Positions 12,991 to 23,938 of a DNA stretch of 64,000 bases are shown here, one piece after another (position 1 is the stretch's first letter; the number at the start of each line of letters is the position of its first letter). This stretch comes from Microcebus murinus (lineage: Eukaryota > Chordata > Mammalia > Primates > Cheirogaleidae), in contig NC_134109.1 in the NCBI RefSeq assembly GCF_040939455.1, forward strand, positions 52,976,001-53,040,000, in the 5' to 3' direction. The notes under the pieces were generated by a model. It was given only the letters and a program-made list of their open reading frames with translations. It made no database searches and had not been told where the DNA came from. The position numbers and the translations under genes were made by a program.

Positions 12991-15750
12991 AATAATGGTA
13001 ATACACACAAAAAACAGAAAATTAGCACAAACAGATCTCAATATAACATTACCATATGTTGACGATTATCTCAAATTGTGTATCGCAATGATAATTTGCA
13101 TTTCTCTGTTTTTATATCAAACCTAGATGCTACTTAAAAAATACTTTTGCTCACTTAGGTTCTCCTGCATTCTGGACTTACAGTAGATAACAGTTGTTGC
13201 CCATTAATTTTCCTGGCCATGATAGCTTAACCACTTGCACCTGTATTGTTTTTTCATGTCTGTCTTCTTGGTTTCTTAGGTTTTCTCCTTGGTAAATTTT
13301 TTCACCACACTCTGTAGTGACAGCAGATGTCAATCTCAGAGAAATGCTGTGGAGAGAATATATGGAACTGAATTGATTTATAGTGATTAGGATTTTGCTT
13401 AATTCCACTCAATGTCCTCAAACTCAGGTAAAACAAACAAACAAACAAAAAGAATTACAGTTGATTTATAAAGGTTTATATACAAAGAAAATAATAACAA
13501 CAATTAAGATTTTTGTGCTCTTATCTGTGGAGGGGTATGTGTTATTAAAATGTATGTATGTGCTTATTTATATATGCATATGTTGTTTACAAATATATGT
13601 ATATGTTGTTTAAAATAAAAATATATGGACTAAAATATATTCTAGCTTTTATAAACCTAACTTCCAGAAAGCCTCTACTCAGATTTACACTGTGTTCTTA
13701 ATGATATATATAGAATGTTACTTTAAAACATTATCTGAGCTGTGTTTTATGAAGTCTGTCAATAAAACTAGTACTAATAAACTAAAAATCTAGAATATTT
13801 TTGTCTTTTTGATAGTCTCTATTTTTTCATGGTTTAGTAAAATAAATTGGTTTAAAAATAGTAGATTTTTTTGAAAATTTATTAAAGGAAATATTTAGGT
13901 ATAATATGACCAACATAAGGCACTGGTTTTATAAAACTGCTGAAGGTATATGGCTAGTGAAACAACTGCAATATTTGACCTACAGTTTGGTATACAGTAA
14001 CTCTAACTCGAAGTATCTAAATCATGAATCATTGCACTAAATTTTGGTTTTCTTCATACACAATTTAATCACCATAAGAACACATTAGGACAGCTTGGAT
14101 CTACAGGAATGTAAAACAAAACTAATAATATTGACATTTCAGGAAGATTTGTGTTATAACACTTTCCTTGGAAAGATAAATGGTAGTTAAGAGAGATAGG
14201 GGAAGAAAGAGACAAGATATGACCTTATTACATTAATCCAGGAATAAATTAATAACACTATAATTTTATTTCGCTTCCAATATTTTCACATAAAAATATA
14301 CTGCCTCTCCATATTTTTCTCCAATCATGGTTTTCATGAATCAGACCACTGTTTATGATCTCCCTAAATTTTCTTGCTTAGTATTAAAGTTCAGGATTGC
14401 TTGCAGATCTTATTTTCTTCCCTTACTTTAATATCCCCAAATCTATAAAGCCTGATTTGAAAAAGTCAAGATCACTTATGTCTTGCCTCTAAAATTGTGA
14501 AATTTTCTTATATTCCATATATGGCAGTTTCTTCTCAAATCACAACAAAAGAAAATATTTGAATACTGCATTTCTTGTTGACTTGGGTAATTATGTCCAA
14601 CATCAAACATTGAAAATTAAAATCCAAAGCAGCCTATCTCTCAATAGCATAATGAATGATACATAGCACAGCATATTTTTTTAATATTATATTCAGATTG
14701 GGAATTTGATTATGGGTTCTAATGATATCCAAAACTTTAAAAATATCATGTGATAAAAAGTGCATTCATCTACATATAAATACAAAACTAGGAAACAGAT
14801 CATACTATAATGTCTCATTGGCTAATATCTTTGTTAAACAAAATGTATTCACTTTTTTTTTTTAAAGAAGAGATTCTGCATGTGATAGATTGAAAAGAAA
14901 TAAAACATATTCCAGATATAATAAATCAAAAGAAAAAGCCATACTGGGAAACAAACCTTATAATGCCATTTAAGGTATGTTTAAACAGGTGAAAACTTGG
15001 TTTATTTTTATACACATTTGGTTGAACTACTTACCTCACATGTACATAATCAATATCAAATGAGCAAATATGAAGCAAACTGTAATTGGTATACAGAGGC
15101 TTTATGTGCTTGACTTGGCACAAACACAATTACATCAGCATATGAACTTTTTAAAAAGAAAATAGCCAATTATAGTTTCTTCCCTGAATATGTTTTATAT
15201 GATTTTATTGTTTATCAAAGTGGTGACTGACTCATCTCTCAATGGAAAAATAGAAATCTCCTGACTGTTATAAAAATATCCCCAGTAAAAGATGTTCCCA
15301 ATTTCTTTCCAGCAAAACACTGAGTGATATATGAGTTTAAACTTAATAAAGTGTTTATATCCTTTGTCTTTATCTTTGACATCGGGCTCTGTATTTTATC
15401 AGTTAGTAGCTCAAGACAGAAAAACATTATCTGGGGTTTTTGTATGGCAGTTATTTAGGCATTCTTGGCTAACACTGCCTTGTGTGACTAATAACACAAA
15501 CATATGAACTTAATCTGGTTACCTCAAATCAGAGCCCCCAACATGAAAATGTACTTTTAATTTAGCAATGATTTTCTTTAAAGCAGTGAAAAGGTAAAAT
15601 TTCATTTAGAAATAATAATAAATATAACAAATAAATAAAAATAATAAATCTCTTTTTTATAGCACTTTGTGAGAAAATACACATCTACCACCCTCTGGTG
15701 TGTTACTGCTTTCTTCTCTCAGTAGATCTAGTTACACGTCAAGATGTAGT
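12991..15750. other. AT-rich intergenic DNA with minor simple repeats
   Basis: No gene found. A small (AAAC)n run lies at about 13430-13450. The remainder has no family I can name. Confidence 0.55.
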
Positions 15751-16810
15751 CAGCTCTCTTTAGTCACAGTAGTTATGTTCTATACAATCACCACGAACAC
15801 TGAATTAGGAGACACTGAGCTACTACTCCTAGGAGAAAATCAGGGTGAAGTTCCTTCAAGCCTCTGATCACAACATTTTTCTGAACCAACATTTTTTTTA
15901 TGTTATTTCGCACAAGTCCTTATAAAACAAGCCAGCCTCATCAACATTGGCAACCTGCTAATCTTCCTCCTGCTCAACATTTAGCAGGTATTCTAAAATT
16001 ATTTTCTGAAGTCTCCAGAACTGCACAATCTGCCTTATATATTGAACCTACAAGTTTAACATTTTTTCATACTGTGTTGCATTTTGAACATGCATGCCAG
16101 TCAGCATTTGCCAAGAAAGGATTAGCATTTTCCTGACCTTGGGTAACATGACTGCATTTTTTGTTTTGCTTTGTTTTTAGCCTAACAACAATGCTGTCCA
16201 CTTCACATTTTATAGTTGTTATCTCATGAACTCACAAATTTAGCAGCTTTTCCATTTTTTTCCGCAGCTTTAGTATGCACTATAGTTGTCATTATATAAC
16301 AGCACTTCATGGAGCAGCATCATGTACAGATTGACAAATTTCTCCTTACTTTTTTCTAAACATACATATTGTTGATTTCTTATTGAACTCTCTGTCAACA
16401 GCCTTATATTGATATCTCATGCTTAAATGAAGCTTATCTAAAATTTGCATTTTCTCCACAAGGCATACTTGCATATATGAACATTAAATAAGACTTCACT
16501 TCAGTGGTATGCTTGGGGGTCATTATAAACAGCAAAATCACCAACAAAAAGCACAAAATGTGATACTAAATAGACTGTGAAAAGAACACTTCTATATAGT
16601 ATGACAGCTGAAACAAGAAGGCAGAGTGTCTCCTTGTGAGACTTCAGTGGGGAATAAGCATGTTGAGTGATTCAAAGTTGTTGAAGTTCTGGGCATGTCT
16701 GCAAATTACCTGAAAGTTCAGTGAGTATTGATTTTGAAGTCACAAATAAATTTCAGTGATTAGTCAAATTCACAGTATGGAATCCATGAACAATGAGGAT
16801 TTATTGTCTG
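15751..16810 (-). mobile_element. TcMar-Tigger-like DNA transposon relic
   Basis: Text such as GTTATGTTCTATACAATCACC, CTACTCCTAGGAGAAAAT and CAAGCCTCTGATCACAAC near the left, and GTATGGAATCCATGAACAAT near the right, resembles the terminal regions of Tigger7/MER44-type elements. The left end CAGCTCTCTTTAGTCAC and the reverse complement of the right end CAGACAATAAATCCTCATTG form a very diverged inverted pair, with TA after the right end at 16811-16812. The internal part would hold a pogo/CENP-B-like transposase in reverse, but no frame survives. The subfamily and strand are tentative. Confidence 0.5.
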
Positions 16811-16989
16811 TAGGTGAAGAAATAGCTATACTAACTTCAGAATGTATGATACTCCATGTTTTAATTACATTGGGAGGAAAGAATTTATGGTGAATAACAA
16901 ATACTGACATTTATGTTATGACATTATGGCATTTATTATATATACTGACATATATATAATTGTCTCTGTCTTGAGGAGTTTAAGTTGAT

Positions 16990-17165
16990 TTTCTAATTAA
17001 ATATTTATAACAACCCTATATGCAGGCACTATTATAGGTACATTCTGTGAAGGAAGATAATGAGGTTCAAAAGTTATATTTCATAAGATTGCATAGCTTT
17101 TGAGTAATGGAGCTAGTATTTAAACACACATGGTGTGATTCTACAGACTTTGGTATTTACAACAC
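16990..17165 (-). repeat. MIR SINE, antisense
   Basis: AACAACCCTATATGCAGGCACTATTATAGG, shown in part, followed by a degraded ACAGATGAGGAAACTGAGG-like stretch and GAGTAATGGAGCTAG matches the MIR consensus on the reverse strand. Ancient mammalian tRNA-derived SINE. Confidence 0.65.
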
Positions 17166-18405
17166 AAGTACAGTGTGTTAGGATTCCTTTAGGACTTAAG
17201 AGCTTATAGGAGAATTTAAAGGGAAATAATAATGCCCAAAAATAGAATATTATTTGTCAATTACATAACAAAGAGGGAATTATGCAGGGCCTAGAGTGGG
17301 AGCACAGCTGGTCATAGATCAAATTCAACAACTTAATTAATAGGAGGTATCATTACATAAAATTAGAAGACAGCATGGAACTAGAGTCAGAGAGATAGTC
17401 TGAGGTCATGGCCTGTGAGATTGACAAAGAGATTGAGCTGGGGGTGTGAAACACATTTGTTCTGATGCACCATGTTGTCTACAGACAAATCATGGCTTTA
17501 GCCCTCTGGGTAGGCATTTTCTGCTCTTACATACACTCACATCTGATGAATGTGGCTTTATTACACTGGCCCAACTACATTGTAAACCTTTATGACACAA
17601 GCCGTGTTGCTTTAATTTTATTTGGAGGAACCAAATGTATTCATTTTTCATTGCCCCTAGCAAAGAATTAACTCAGTTGTGCTACCATCAAAACTGCCAA
17701 TAGACCATAACCTGGCATCTGCAGCAGCAGATGGCCCTTGGTATTAGAATATGATATTGCTCTTCCAAAGTTGACAGGAAGAGTACTATCGTAAATATGG
17801 AACAAAAGATATCCATGTGGTATGTGCTATGATTTAATTATGGTTATAGATATCCTTAGAAGAGTTCAATAATTTGCACATATTTTTAAAGTATGATCAT
17901 GGTTATAGATGTGAATCTTATAAACATCAGTTATAACAGCAAGGGAGTCTTTACTGTTAACTTGTTTACCAAGAGTCTATTCTGCTCTTGTATTTTAAAT
18001 GATTGATTTCTGATTACCATCTGGAATGATCTCTTCAATACATTCAGAGTAGATTGTAATTACTACATTAAATTAGAATAGACAAGAAATAAAATAGTTA
18101 ACTCATTTCTTATAATTTTGTCCAATGAATTTACTATAAAACATTAAATAATTCTTTACTTAATAGATGTTACTTGATTTCCAATGTTTACTCTTACTGT
18201 GAACTCTTGTCCATATATCTTAATATATGGGAAAATTATTTCTTTAGCAAAATTATTCAGCAAATTAAAATATGAAGATTGTCCAAGAGTGGCCAATTTA
18301 TTGTATCCTTGCTAAAATGAGAAAAGAGTAGTTTCTTTTTTTTATTTTTCACCAAAGTAATTATCATGCCAATATAGTAATTCACAATTTGAATATCCTT
18401 TTTAA
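17166..18405. other. Intergenic DNA, nothing recognised
   Basis: Contains one small frame (17465-17671) with no family resemblance. AT-rich with no repeat that I can name. Confidence 0.5.
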
Positions 18406-18480
18406 TCTTTAATTTTTAATTATTATGGGTTCATAACTGTATGTCTGTATAGGTGCATATCTTTTTTGTAAATATGGTGG
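18406..18480 (-). mobile_element. Possible old L1 3' end
   Basis: TTTAATTTTTAATTATTATGGGTTCATAACTGTATG resembles, in reverse, the tail of older primate L1s ending in CCCATAATAATTAAAAA (only fragments quoted). Short and diverged. Confidence 0.4.
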
Positions 18481-18829
18481 AGCATCTTTTCCTGCTCCAC
18501 ATTTATTGGACATTTATCATCCTTCTAATTCTAATTGTGGATTTAGAGCCATGTTTATCCTAATGAATTGTTTTGCTTTTCATATTGACTTAAGGGACAC
18601 TTTTATATACTCTGAATATGTCATATTTTTCTGTTAATTATAAGCCACAGATTAAAAATTGTTATAACCTTACCTTCTCTCATCAAACAATGGGCAATGC
18701 AATCTATTCCCCTTAATCTGTGGTCTCTGTCATTACTCAAACCAACATATTAGATTGGTGCAAAAGTAATTGTGGTTTTGGACCTTGAATTTTAAATAGT
18801 TATAACTATGCTCACACACATCTTTATTA

Positions 18830-19905
18830 ATCAAAATAGGAACCATTACAATCAACACATTTTTGCAACAAGAAATACGTTTGTTTGTTCCTGTGCTTCA
18901 GGATTTAACAAATTCTTGGAAAGGATTTTCTGCATCCTGCTGGTTGTGGGAGTATTTTCTCTGCAAAAAGTTGTCGAGATGCTTGTAGAAGTTGTAGTCA
19001 GTTGGCGAAAGGTCACGTGAACATGGCAACATGGCAGATGAGGCAAAACTTCACAGCCCAATTTGTTTAACTTTTTTTTATTATTCCTTTTATTTTATGT
19101 TTTTTTTTTTAATTTCAGCATATTATGGGAGATGTTTATATTACATATGAATCATTCAACTTTTGAGTGTTGGTTTTGCAACATGTGGTAGGGCATTGTC
19201 GTGAAGAAGAATTGAGCCCTTTCTGTTGACCAATGCCGGCTGCAGTTGTTGCAGTTTTCTGTGCATCTCATCAATTTGCTGAGCATATTTCTCAGATGTA
19301 ATGGTTTCACAGGAATTCAGAAAGCTGTAATGGATCAGACTGGCAGCAGACTACCAAACAGTGACCATGACCTATTTTGGTGCAAGTTTGGCTTTGGGAA
19401 GTGCTTTGGAGATTCTTCTCGGTACAAACACTGCACTGCTCATTGCCGGTTATTGTATAAAATCCACTTTTCATCCTATGTCACAATCCGATCAAGAAAT
19501 GGTTCATTGTTGATGTATAGAATAAGAGAAGATGACACTCAAAAATGATGATTTTTTTTCATTATCCATCAACTCATGAGCAACTCACTTATTGAGCTTT
19601 TTCACCTTTCCAATTTGCTTCAAATGCCAAACAGCCACAATATGGTTGACCTTGAGTTCTTCAGCAACTTCTCCTATAGTTGGAAGAGAATTAGGTTGGA
19701 TGATTGCTCTCAATTGGTCATTGTCAACTTCTAATGACAGAACACTGTGCTCCTCATCTTCAAAGCTCTCATCTCCTTTGCAAAACTTCTTGAGCCACAA
19801 CTGCACTGTATGTTCCTTAGCAGTTCCTGGGCCAAATGAGTTGTTGATATTGCGAGTTGTCCCTGCTGCTATACAAACACCACCTTGAACTTAAATAATA
19901 AAATC
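18830..19905 (-). pseudogene. Mariner transposase pseudogene (Hsmar1/SETMAR type)
   Basis: Reading right to left on the reverse strand: the helix-turn-helix region WLKKFCKGDESFEDEEHS and EVDNDQLRAII...VAEELKVNH...LKQIGKVKKLNK (73-aa frame at 19585-19806), then VT-stop-DEKWIL near 19480 with the first catalytic Asp still present. HDNALPHVA near 19180 keeps the second catalytic Asp, and ELGCEVLPHLP and a C-terminus like the one fused to SETMAR follow at 18852-19061. In-frame stops (a TAG just before DEKW), indels and the L1 insertion make it non-functional. The enzyme would have mobilised the element at TA dinucleotides. Confidence 0.85.
19068..19145 (-). mobile_element. Very short L1 3' tail inside mariner
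   Basis: Poly-T followed by TTTCAGCATATTATGGGAGA is the reverse of an L1 3' end with A-tail. The mariner text breaks here: AAGTTGAATGA and AAGTTAAACAA (read on the minus strand) flank it and look like a decayed target duplication. Only about 50 bases of L1 besides the tail. Confidence 0.6.
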
Positions 19906-19925
19906 ACTCAGATTTGCTTTTTTAC

Positions 19926-20084
19926 CCTGGTTCAAAAATCTTTGCCTAAATTGAAGTCATTAAGATTTTTCTCTAAATTAACTGCCATACTCATTATTGT
20001 TATCTTTGATTTTTCATATTTAGATATAAAATCCAATTGAAATTATATGTATTGCATGTAGTGAGGTATAGTCTATTAGGCGCC
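19926..20084. other. Intergenic DNA
   Basis: Short stretch with no recognised feature; may still contain an eroded mariner end. Confidence 0.4.
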
Positions 20085-20940
20085 ACTGGACTCACTGGGC
20101 AAAGATATTCTGTTTCCAGGGGAGAGAGGTACAAAGCCTGAGCTGTCCCAGGCAGTTCCTCCCTAACTCAAGATGCTACATTCCTAGAAAGGATAGGAAT
20201 AAGGCTAAGTCTATGTTAGGCGTTTCTTCCCTATATGAAGATATTACATTCCAAGCACATTCTGCAGCTTTTCTTGAAAACTACAAACAAGAATGAGGAA
20301 GGTTTGTGTCAACCCAAGAATACCAAAAGAAATGTACTTCACAGTAGTCTAAAGTAAATGATTTTTTAGAAGTTTTAGCTCAACTTTTAAGCCTCTTGCC
20401 TCTGCTAGCTGACCTGTGCCTTGCATCAGTGATAGCACTTGAATATAAGCACATTTTACCTACCCTTTGGCCAGCAACAGTCCACTTTTGTCTCAGACCA
20501 AAGAGCAGGAAGGTATCCTGTTTCCTTTCTCTAGTAGAAAGAGGCTTATGCCTTAACAGGGGAAAAGCAGAAGCATCTTTTTGGCTTTTGAGGCAAGCAG
20601 GGTTTGTTTGCTCCTATCCAAGTGGCAGATAATCACCACTTGAACACTTGTTCAACTGAGGTAGGACTCTCCCCTCTCTCCTGTCCTGTCCTCTCCTTGT
20701 TCTTTCTCATGAACACCCAGAAAAGTCTTCTGGAAAAGAGCTTATGAGGGGGAGACCCTCCTTGGTCCAGAGTACCCAGAATTCTAGTGTGTCATGGTAG
20801 CAAACACTTGGCTTTTAAGAATCCATCACCATTTTTGGTTTTCTCCATACATACTTCGATGGTTGCCCTCTCATTTCCTGTCTTGCCCAAAGCAAAATAG
20901 TTTTTGTTTTCTGTCTCTCTGCTGAGAATTATCATCTTAT
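20085..20940. repeat. Unclassified LTR-like block
   Basis: This stretch is clearly richer in G+C and pyrimidine tracts than its flanks (CTCTCCCCTCTCTCCTGTCC-type text near 20670-20700, CCCAGGCAGTTCC near 20147). That composition is common in solo LTRs of endogenous retroviruses. I cannot identify a family, TG/CA ends or a target duplication. The small frames at 20396-20632 and 20904-21182 have no recognisable product. Confidence 0.3.
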
Positions 20941-21300
20941 GGAACTCAGTGAACCCTGGTATTGGACCTCAGCTATTTGTAGGCCTTAAAAAGATTACAA
21001 TTTCATATATTTTCTGGCTTTTCCTGTTGCTAGAGATCAATATTATATTGTATGTTCCAATATCGAAAGCAGAAGCAGAATTCCTTATCGAATGCACTTT
21101 TATAATCTGTCAGGACACTCATTTGTGTTACTTCTTTAAACCATTAAATAATTTGCAGAATCTACCACAGTGGATTTTCTAAAAATAATAATAATAATAA
21201 TAGCTTTTGGAATCTCGGATTAAATACAATTTAATTATTCATTAACAGTTTAACATATAGGTATATATTTTATTTTACTTAGGTATTTTGCTTGCTTGTT

Positions 21301-21647
21301 TTTTTTTTGTTGTTGTTTTGTTTTGTTTTGATTTTGAAACAGAGGCTCAGTCTGTTGCCCAGTCTAGATAGAGTGCTGTGAATCAGCCTAGCTCACAGCA
21401 ACCTCAAACTCATGAGTTCAAGCAATCCTTCTGCCTCAGCCTCCTGGGTAGCTGGGACTACACACATGCACTGCCATGCTAATTTTTTCTATATATTTTT
21501 AGTTTGCTAATTCATTTCTTTCTATTTTTAGTAGAGATGGGGTCTCACTTTTGCTCAGGCTGGTTTTAAACTCCTGACCTTGAGTGATCTGCCCGTCTTG
21601 GCCTCCCAGAGTGCTAGGATTATAGGCATGAGCCACTGCCCCTAGCC
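21301..21647 (-). mobile_element. Alu SINE, strepsirrhine type, antisense
   Basis: Starts with a T-rich tail (TTTTGTTGTTGTTTTG), has both arms in reverse, and the linker between them (TTTAGTTTGCTAATTCATTTCTTTC) is the reverse of the ATTAATTGGCC-type linker. Target duplication TGCTTGCTTGTTT near 21289 and TGCTTGTTTGTTT at 21648-21660, one mismatch. Diverged but complete. Confidence 0.9.
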
Positions 21648-21660
21648 TGCTTGTTTGTTT

Positions 21661-22014
21661 TCATAAAATATTTTTTATTTTATAAATAAAATTATAATTT
21701 TATTTGAGATTTTAATGATGTGAAGTATAGAAAATATTTTTGTATATATGTATTTACATTTTTTGATGATAATATCCATAACTTTTATAGAATTCACAAA
21801 TAAATCTTTGATAGAATAAAGTGTGAAAATGACTAGATAAACATTAATTTAGTAAGATAAAACTGTAATAATAAAAGGTTATGTATTTAGAAATTTAACG
21901 TGATAACTTGACATTAGAGTTTTGTGGGGCTAAAAAAGTATTTTTAAATAAAATATTTAATATTTCTATAGCATATTTTCTAACAATAAATAATTTATTT
22001 TCTTAATATAATGC
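21661..22014. other. AT-rich intergenic DNA
   Basis: Mostly A/T runs; nothing recognised. Confidence 0.5.
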
Positions 22015-22560
22015 CCTTCAGTTCTGAACATCCATGCTTTTGCAAATGGCAAAATTCATTCTTTTTTTTGGCTAAATAATATTCAATTGTGTGTGTATAT
22101 CACATTTTCTTTACCAGTTCAACTGCTGATGAACATTTAGGTTGATTCGGTATGTTGGCTATTGTGAATAGTGCTGCAATAAACAAAGCAGTGCAGATAT
22201 CTCTTAGATATACTGATTTCCAGTTTTTTGAATATTTTCCTAATAATAGAATTGCTGGATCAGATGATACATATGATAATTTTAGGTTTAGGTTTTTGAG
22301 GAACCTCTATACTGTTTTCCATATTGGCAGTAATAATTTACATTCTCACCAAAAGTATAAGAGGGTTCCTTTTTCTCCACATCCTAACCAGCATTTGTTA
22401 TTACCTGTCTTTTGGATAAAAGCTATTTTAACTGGAGTGAAATGAGATTCTATTGTAGTTCTGATTTACATTTCTGATGATTAGTATTATTGAGCATTTT
22501 TTCATATACATATTGGCCATTTGTATGTTAGTTTTGATCATAGTCTCTTTAAATAATAAC
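22015..22560 (-). mobile_element. Old L1 ORF2 fragment, antisense
   Basis: GGCTATTGTGAATAGTGCTG, AATTGCTGGATCAGATGAT, TTTTTCTCCACATCCTAACC and GAGCATTTTTTCATATAC are the reverse of the L1 ORF2 C-terminal region. Both 5' and 3' truncated, frame destroyed. The 97-aa plus-strand frame at 22152-22445 is an antisense shadow. Confidence 0.85.
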
Positions 22561-22749
22561 AAACATTTTTGTATGCAATGCAGTGTCCTATTTCTGGAAA
22601 GAAGTTTTAAATACTTATGATCTTAATGTGAAAAGGATTCACTGTACACAGAGAGCATGATTCATTATTATTGATATTTATGTTATTGCTATTTATTTCT
22701 GTTTCTGCTATTTATTTCTGTTTCTGCTGCTGTTATTATTTCAAAGTGA

Positions 22750-22825
22750 AGCAGTTCAGTGTGATGGTTAAGGATTTGCAGTCAGACTGAGTAGCACCTG
22801 CAAAAGATTTCCAGGTTTAAATAGT
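22750..22825 (+). repeat. MIR fragment
   Basis: CAGTGTGATGGTTAAGGATT followed by GCAGTCAGACTGAGT corresponds to the MIR 5' region. Diverged and truncated. Just upstream, 22687-22724, the unit TGCTATTTATTTCTGTTTC is repeated in tandem. Confidence 0.55.
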
Positions 22826-23007
22826 CCTGGCATCCATGAAGGTTGTATAGATGTTCACAGTGAGCATATGTAAGGAGTGAATTGATCGATGGAGGCTATG
22901 TTATACCTCTGGATCATTGGAAAGGTCCCGGAGATTGGGAAAATTTCATTATATGATGGAGAATAAAATTTTCCCTAGATACTGGGTACTTTTTATAATA
23001 TTACGTA

Positions 23008-23407
23008 CCGTGTTTCTCTGAAAATAAGACAGGGTCTTATATTTATTTTTCCTCAAGAAGACAACCTACGGCTTATTTTCAGGGAATGTGTCATTTTCCC
23101 CTCAAAGCCTCAGCTTGCAGCACGCACAGGATTGCCGGGACCTGACAGGAGGAGCGGATCTTGTTGGTGGGGCTGCCCACACCTTTCTGGTCACCTCTGG
23201 GATAGTAGCTGTCACGACTGGGCAGATGAGAAGGGCTGCTCGTCTTCTTTACCGCTCCGTGAAGAAATGCCTGGGTTGAACAGATACACTGTGTAGCCAC
23301 GCCCATCACTAGGTCTTATTTTCGGGGTAGGGCTTATATTGCACAAATGCTTAGAAATTCTGCTAAGGCTTATTTTATGGGTAGGTCTTATTTTTGGGGA
23401 AACATGG
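23008..23407. mobile_element. 400-bp TA-flanked MITE
   Basis: The ends CCGTGTTTCTCTGAAAATA and, in reverse, CCATGTTTCCCCAAAAATA are inverted repeats of about 23 bases. Both are flanked by TA (23006-23007 and 23408-23409), the target duplication of Tc1/mariner-type elements. Sub-terminal sequence is also inverted (GGGTCTTATATT near 23030, GGGCTTATATTG near 23330). The centre keeps several CpGs and is G+C-rich compared with its surroundings, so it is not very ancient. The two overlapping frames (23088-23279 plus, 23091-23309 minus) encode no recognisable protein. Non-autonomous; family name not certain. Confidence 0.75.
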
Positions 23408-23574
23408 TAGCTAGGAAAACTTGGAATAATAAATAATAAAATAATAAAAAATATTAATACAATTCAATTAATATTTATTGGTTACTAACTACTTAGAAGA
23501 ACTGCAAGGTATTCTAATGAGAAGGAAAAGAGGGATTTAATAGATTTATGTTAAATGAGTTCATTTTTTTAGAC

Positions 23575-23878
23575 CATTCTAAGTGAACTATCTCCAGAAG
23601 GGAGAAACAAACACCAAATGTACTCAGTATTAAATTGGAACTAACCAATGAGCACTCATGTGCACAGAGGGAAGTAAAACTCAGTAGAAAACAATCAGGG
23701 GAAGGGGGGAGGAGAAGATGGGTAAAAACCTACCTAATGGGTACCTGTTGGGTGATGGGCACACCTGTAGCTGAGATTCAAGCATTAAAAAAGTGATTGA
23801 TGTAACCTAAAACTTTTGTCCCACCCTAATGTTTTGAAATAAAATGAAATAAAAGCAAAGTTATAATGTGTAACCAAA
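23575..23878 (+). mobile_element. 5'-truncated L1, end of ORF2 and 3' UTR
   Basis: AAGTGAACTATCTCCAGAAG and CAAATGTACTCAGTATTAAA are the end of L1 ORF2; the 3' UTR GGGGAAGGGGGGAGGAGAAG and a first tail TAAAATGAAATAAAAG follow. Same older subfamily as the L1 at 11706-12990. Confidence 0.8.
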
Positions 23879-23938
23879 ATGTTTTTACCCCCATAATATC
23901 CTGAAATAAAAATAAATAACTAAATATATAAAACAAGT
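23879..23938 (+). mobile_element. Second L1 3' tail directly downstream
   Basis: TGTAACCAAAATGTTTTTACCCCCATAATATCCTGA plus an A-rich tail (quoted in pieces: AACCAAAATG, CCCCCATAATATCC) repeats the L1 3' terminus just after the previous tail. Either a second, minimal insertion into the first A-tail or a tail duplication. Confidence 0.6.

Larger units (their letters stand above)
18750..19925 (-). mobile_element. Mariner transposon, Hsmar1-like, damaged
   Basis: The left end TTAGATTGGTGCAAAAGTAA is the Hsmar1/MADE1 inverted repeat, preceded by TA at 18748-18749. The reverse strand encodes a decayed mariner transposase (see next entry). No matching right inverted repeat is visible by about 19925, so that end was deleted or diverged. 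A short L1 tail sits inside at about 19068-19145. Confidence 0.85.

Noticed and set aside
19246..19548. 100-aa plus-strand frame
   Set aside because: Antisense of the mariner transposase pseudogene.
23088..23309. Overlapping frames of 63 and 72 aa on opposite strands
   Set aside because: Both lie in the core of the TA-flanked MITE and have no transposase-like motif.
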